64,000 nucleotides of DNA, taken from NCBI GenBank assembly GCA_026182355.1, contig JAPFBL010000364.1, positions 310,001-374,000 of the forward strand. Direction: 5' to 3'. Both the position numbers and the translations under genes were made by a program. A model generated the notes under the pieces. The model was not told the DNA's origin. It was given only the letters and a program-made list of their open reading frames with translations, and made no database searches. This DNA comes from Hermatobates lingyangjiaoensis. Taxonomy: Eukaryota; Arthropoda; Insecta; Hemiptera; Hermatobatidae. Shown here piece after piece: positions 63,349-64,000 of this stretch; positions within the stretch are counted from its first letter, which is position 1, and every line of letters starts with the position of its first letter.

Positions 63349-63670
63349 CAGGGGTTGGTTCTCAGCCTAGCTTGGTCCATTCACCCCTCTCACCATTTCC
63401 CATAATGCCATTCTCCCACCCCCTTTTCTTTCCATACAACTTTACATTGATTATGTTTATAATATAATTTTACTAATTAAATGCTAATTACAATTATTGA
63501 TGGATATATAAAATATTAATTCAATCAAATTTTTTAATTTACAATGAAGAAGTTAAAACCTATAATAGCTTTCCTCTCTCTGTAAACTTACTGTGGTCAC
63601 AGTTCACCCCCTAAAATCTCAAAATTCACCCCTGGAGGTGAATTTACTCTCATTGATTGATAAACACCTG
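63349..63670. mobile_element. Probable hAT-like non-autonomous element, about 322 bp
   Basis: Starts CAGGGGTTGGTTCTC and ends ...CAAACACCTG-type reverse (CAGGTGTTTATCAATC read backwards). Candidate 8-bp duplications CTTTAAGC (63341-63348) and CTTTAACC (63671-63678) differ at one base. Subterminal CACCCC clusters occur at both ends (CATTCACCCCTCTCACC, CAGTTCACCCCCTAAAATC). Weaker case than the other two hATs. Confidence 0.5.
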
Positions 63671-63679
63671 CTTTAACCA

Positions 63680-64000
63680 TTGACCAATTAATCATGCTTT
63701 AAGTCCTTCTAACTCTTGAATGAAATAAAACAATTCAAAGTCTTTGTGTAAACTTATCAATTTATACAAGACACTGGCGTTTTAAGGGAAATAATTTTGA
63801 AAAACTCTGTTTTAAAATGTATTTTTGTCAAAAACAACGTTCGTTTATATAATCAGTATGTAAGCTATTTTAGGGCTAAAATAGAATACATCATAAAATA
63901 AAATACTGCGTTCAGTTACGCAGGTTGAACAAACAGCATTTCAGTCCGTTTAATTTAAACCCTGCTCCATTATACGTAATTTATTGTTTTTTTTTTTGCT
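63680..64000. other. AT-rich non-coding, nothing recognised
   Basis: No signal apart from a T run at the window edge. Confidence 0.5.

Overview
This is an AT-rich, gene-poor stretch of an animal nuclear genome, almost certainly arthropod. The only confident host coding sequence is one 172-bp exon (2177-2348, +) encoding the domain I S5 region of a T-type (Cav3) voltage-gated calcium channel. It has a good acceptor, a GTAAGC donor and matching split codons. No neighbouring Cav3 exon was recognised on either side. The simplest reading is that most or all of the remaining ~61 kb is one very large intron, possibly running past the window. Repeat style and gene size fit a large arthropod genome; a chelicerate such as a horseshoe crab is a guess.

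Layout: 0-4 kb holds the Cav3 exon and the first foldback repeats. 4.2-7.7 kb holds a GC-richer patch, a dead pogo/Tigger transposase fragment, a tRNA-SINE and a truncated mariner. 7.8-17.2 kb is a dense cluster of palindromic elements next to (TA)n tracts, with a 56-bp CpG-rich minisatellite. 17.2-22.2 kb is largely empty. 22-31.4 kb has more foldback elements, an 18-bp minisatellite and a strong isolated hairpin. 33.3-34.1 kb has a U6 snRNA-like copy and two tandem SINEs. 38.9-42.5 kb has a third copy of a 0.5-kb dispersed repeat, a SINE and a C-homopolymer minisatellite split by a truncated R1-like retrotransposon. 44.9-58.1 kb has two non-autonomous hAT elements with perfect 8-bp target duplications, further foldbacks and a poly-A-tailed retrosequence broken by one of the hATs. 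58-64 kb has a third foldback series, a SINE and a probable hAT-like element.

The dominant theme is at least ten sequence families of palindromic elements flanked by (TA)n. Although otherwise unalike, most arms carry the same small module: CTGAWGAYG, a short hairpin, CGAAA and, about 10-20 nt later, a GTRAGT. Several (TA)n tracts directly follow a recurring peptide-coding motif (HFNK-C-LRE-LLPSYTNI) that resembles Penelope-like element N-termini. Together these suggest that much of the window consists of truncated Penelope-like or related elements carrying a hammerhead-ribozyme-like motif. This is inference and needs structure and database searches.

No operons, CRISPR arrays, complete transposases or complete protein-coding genes were found. 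Boundaries of repeats read by eye are accurate to roughly 5-20 bp unless target duplications fix them.
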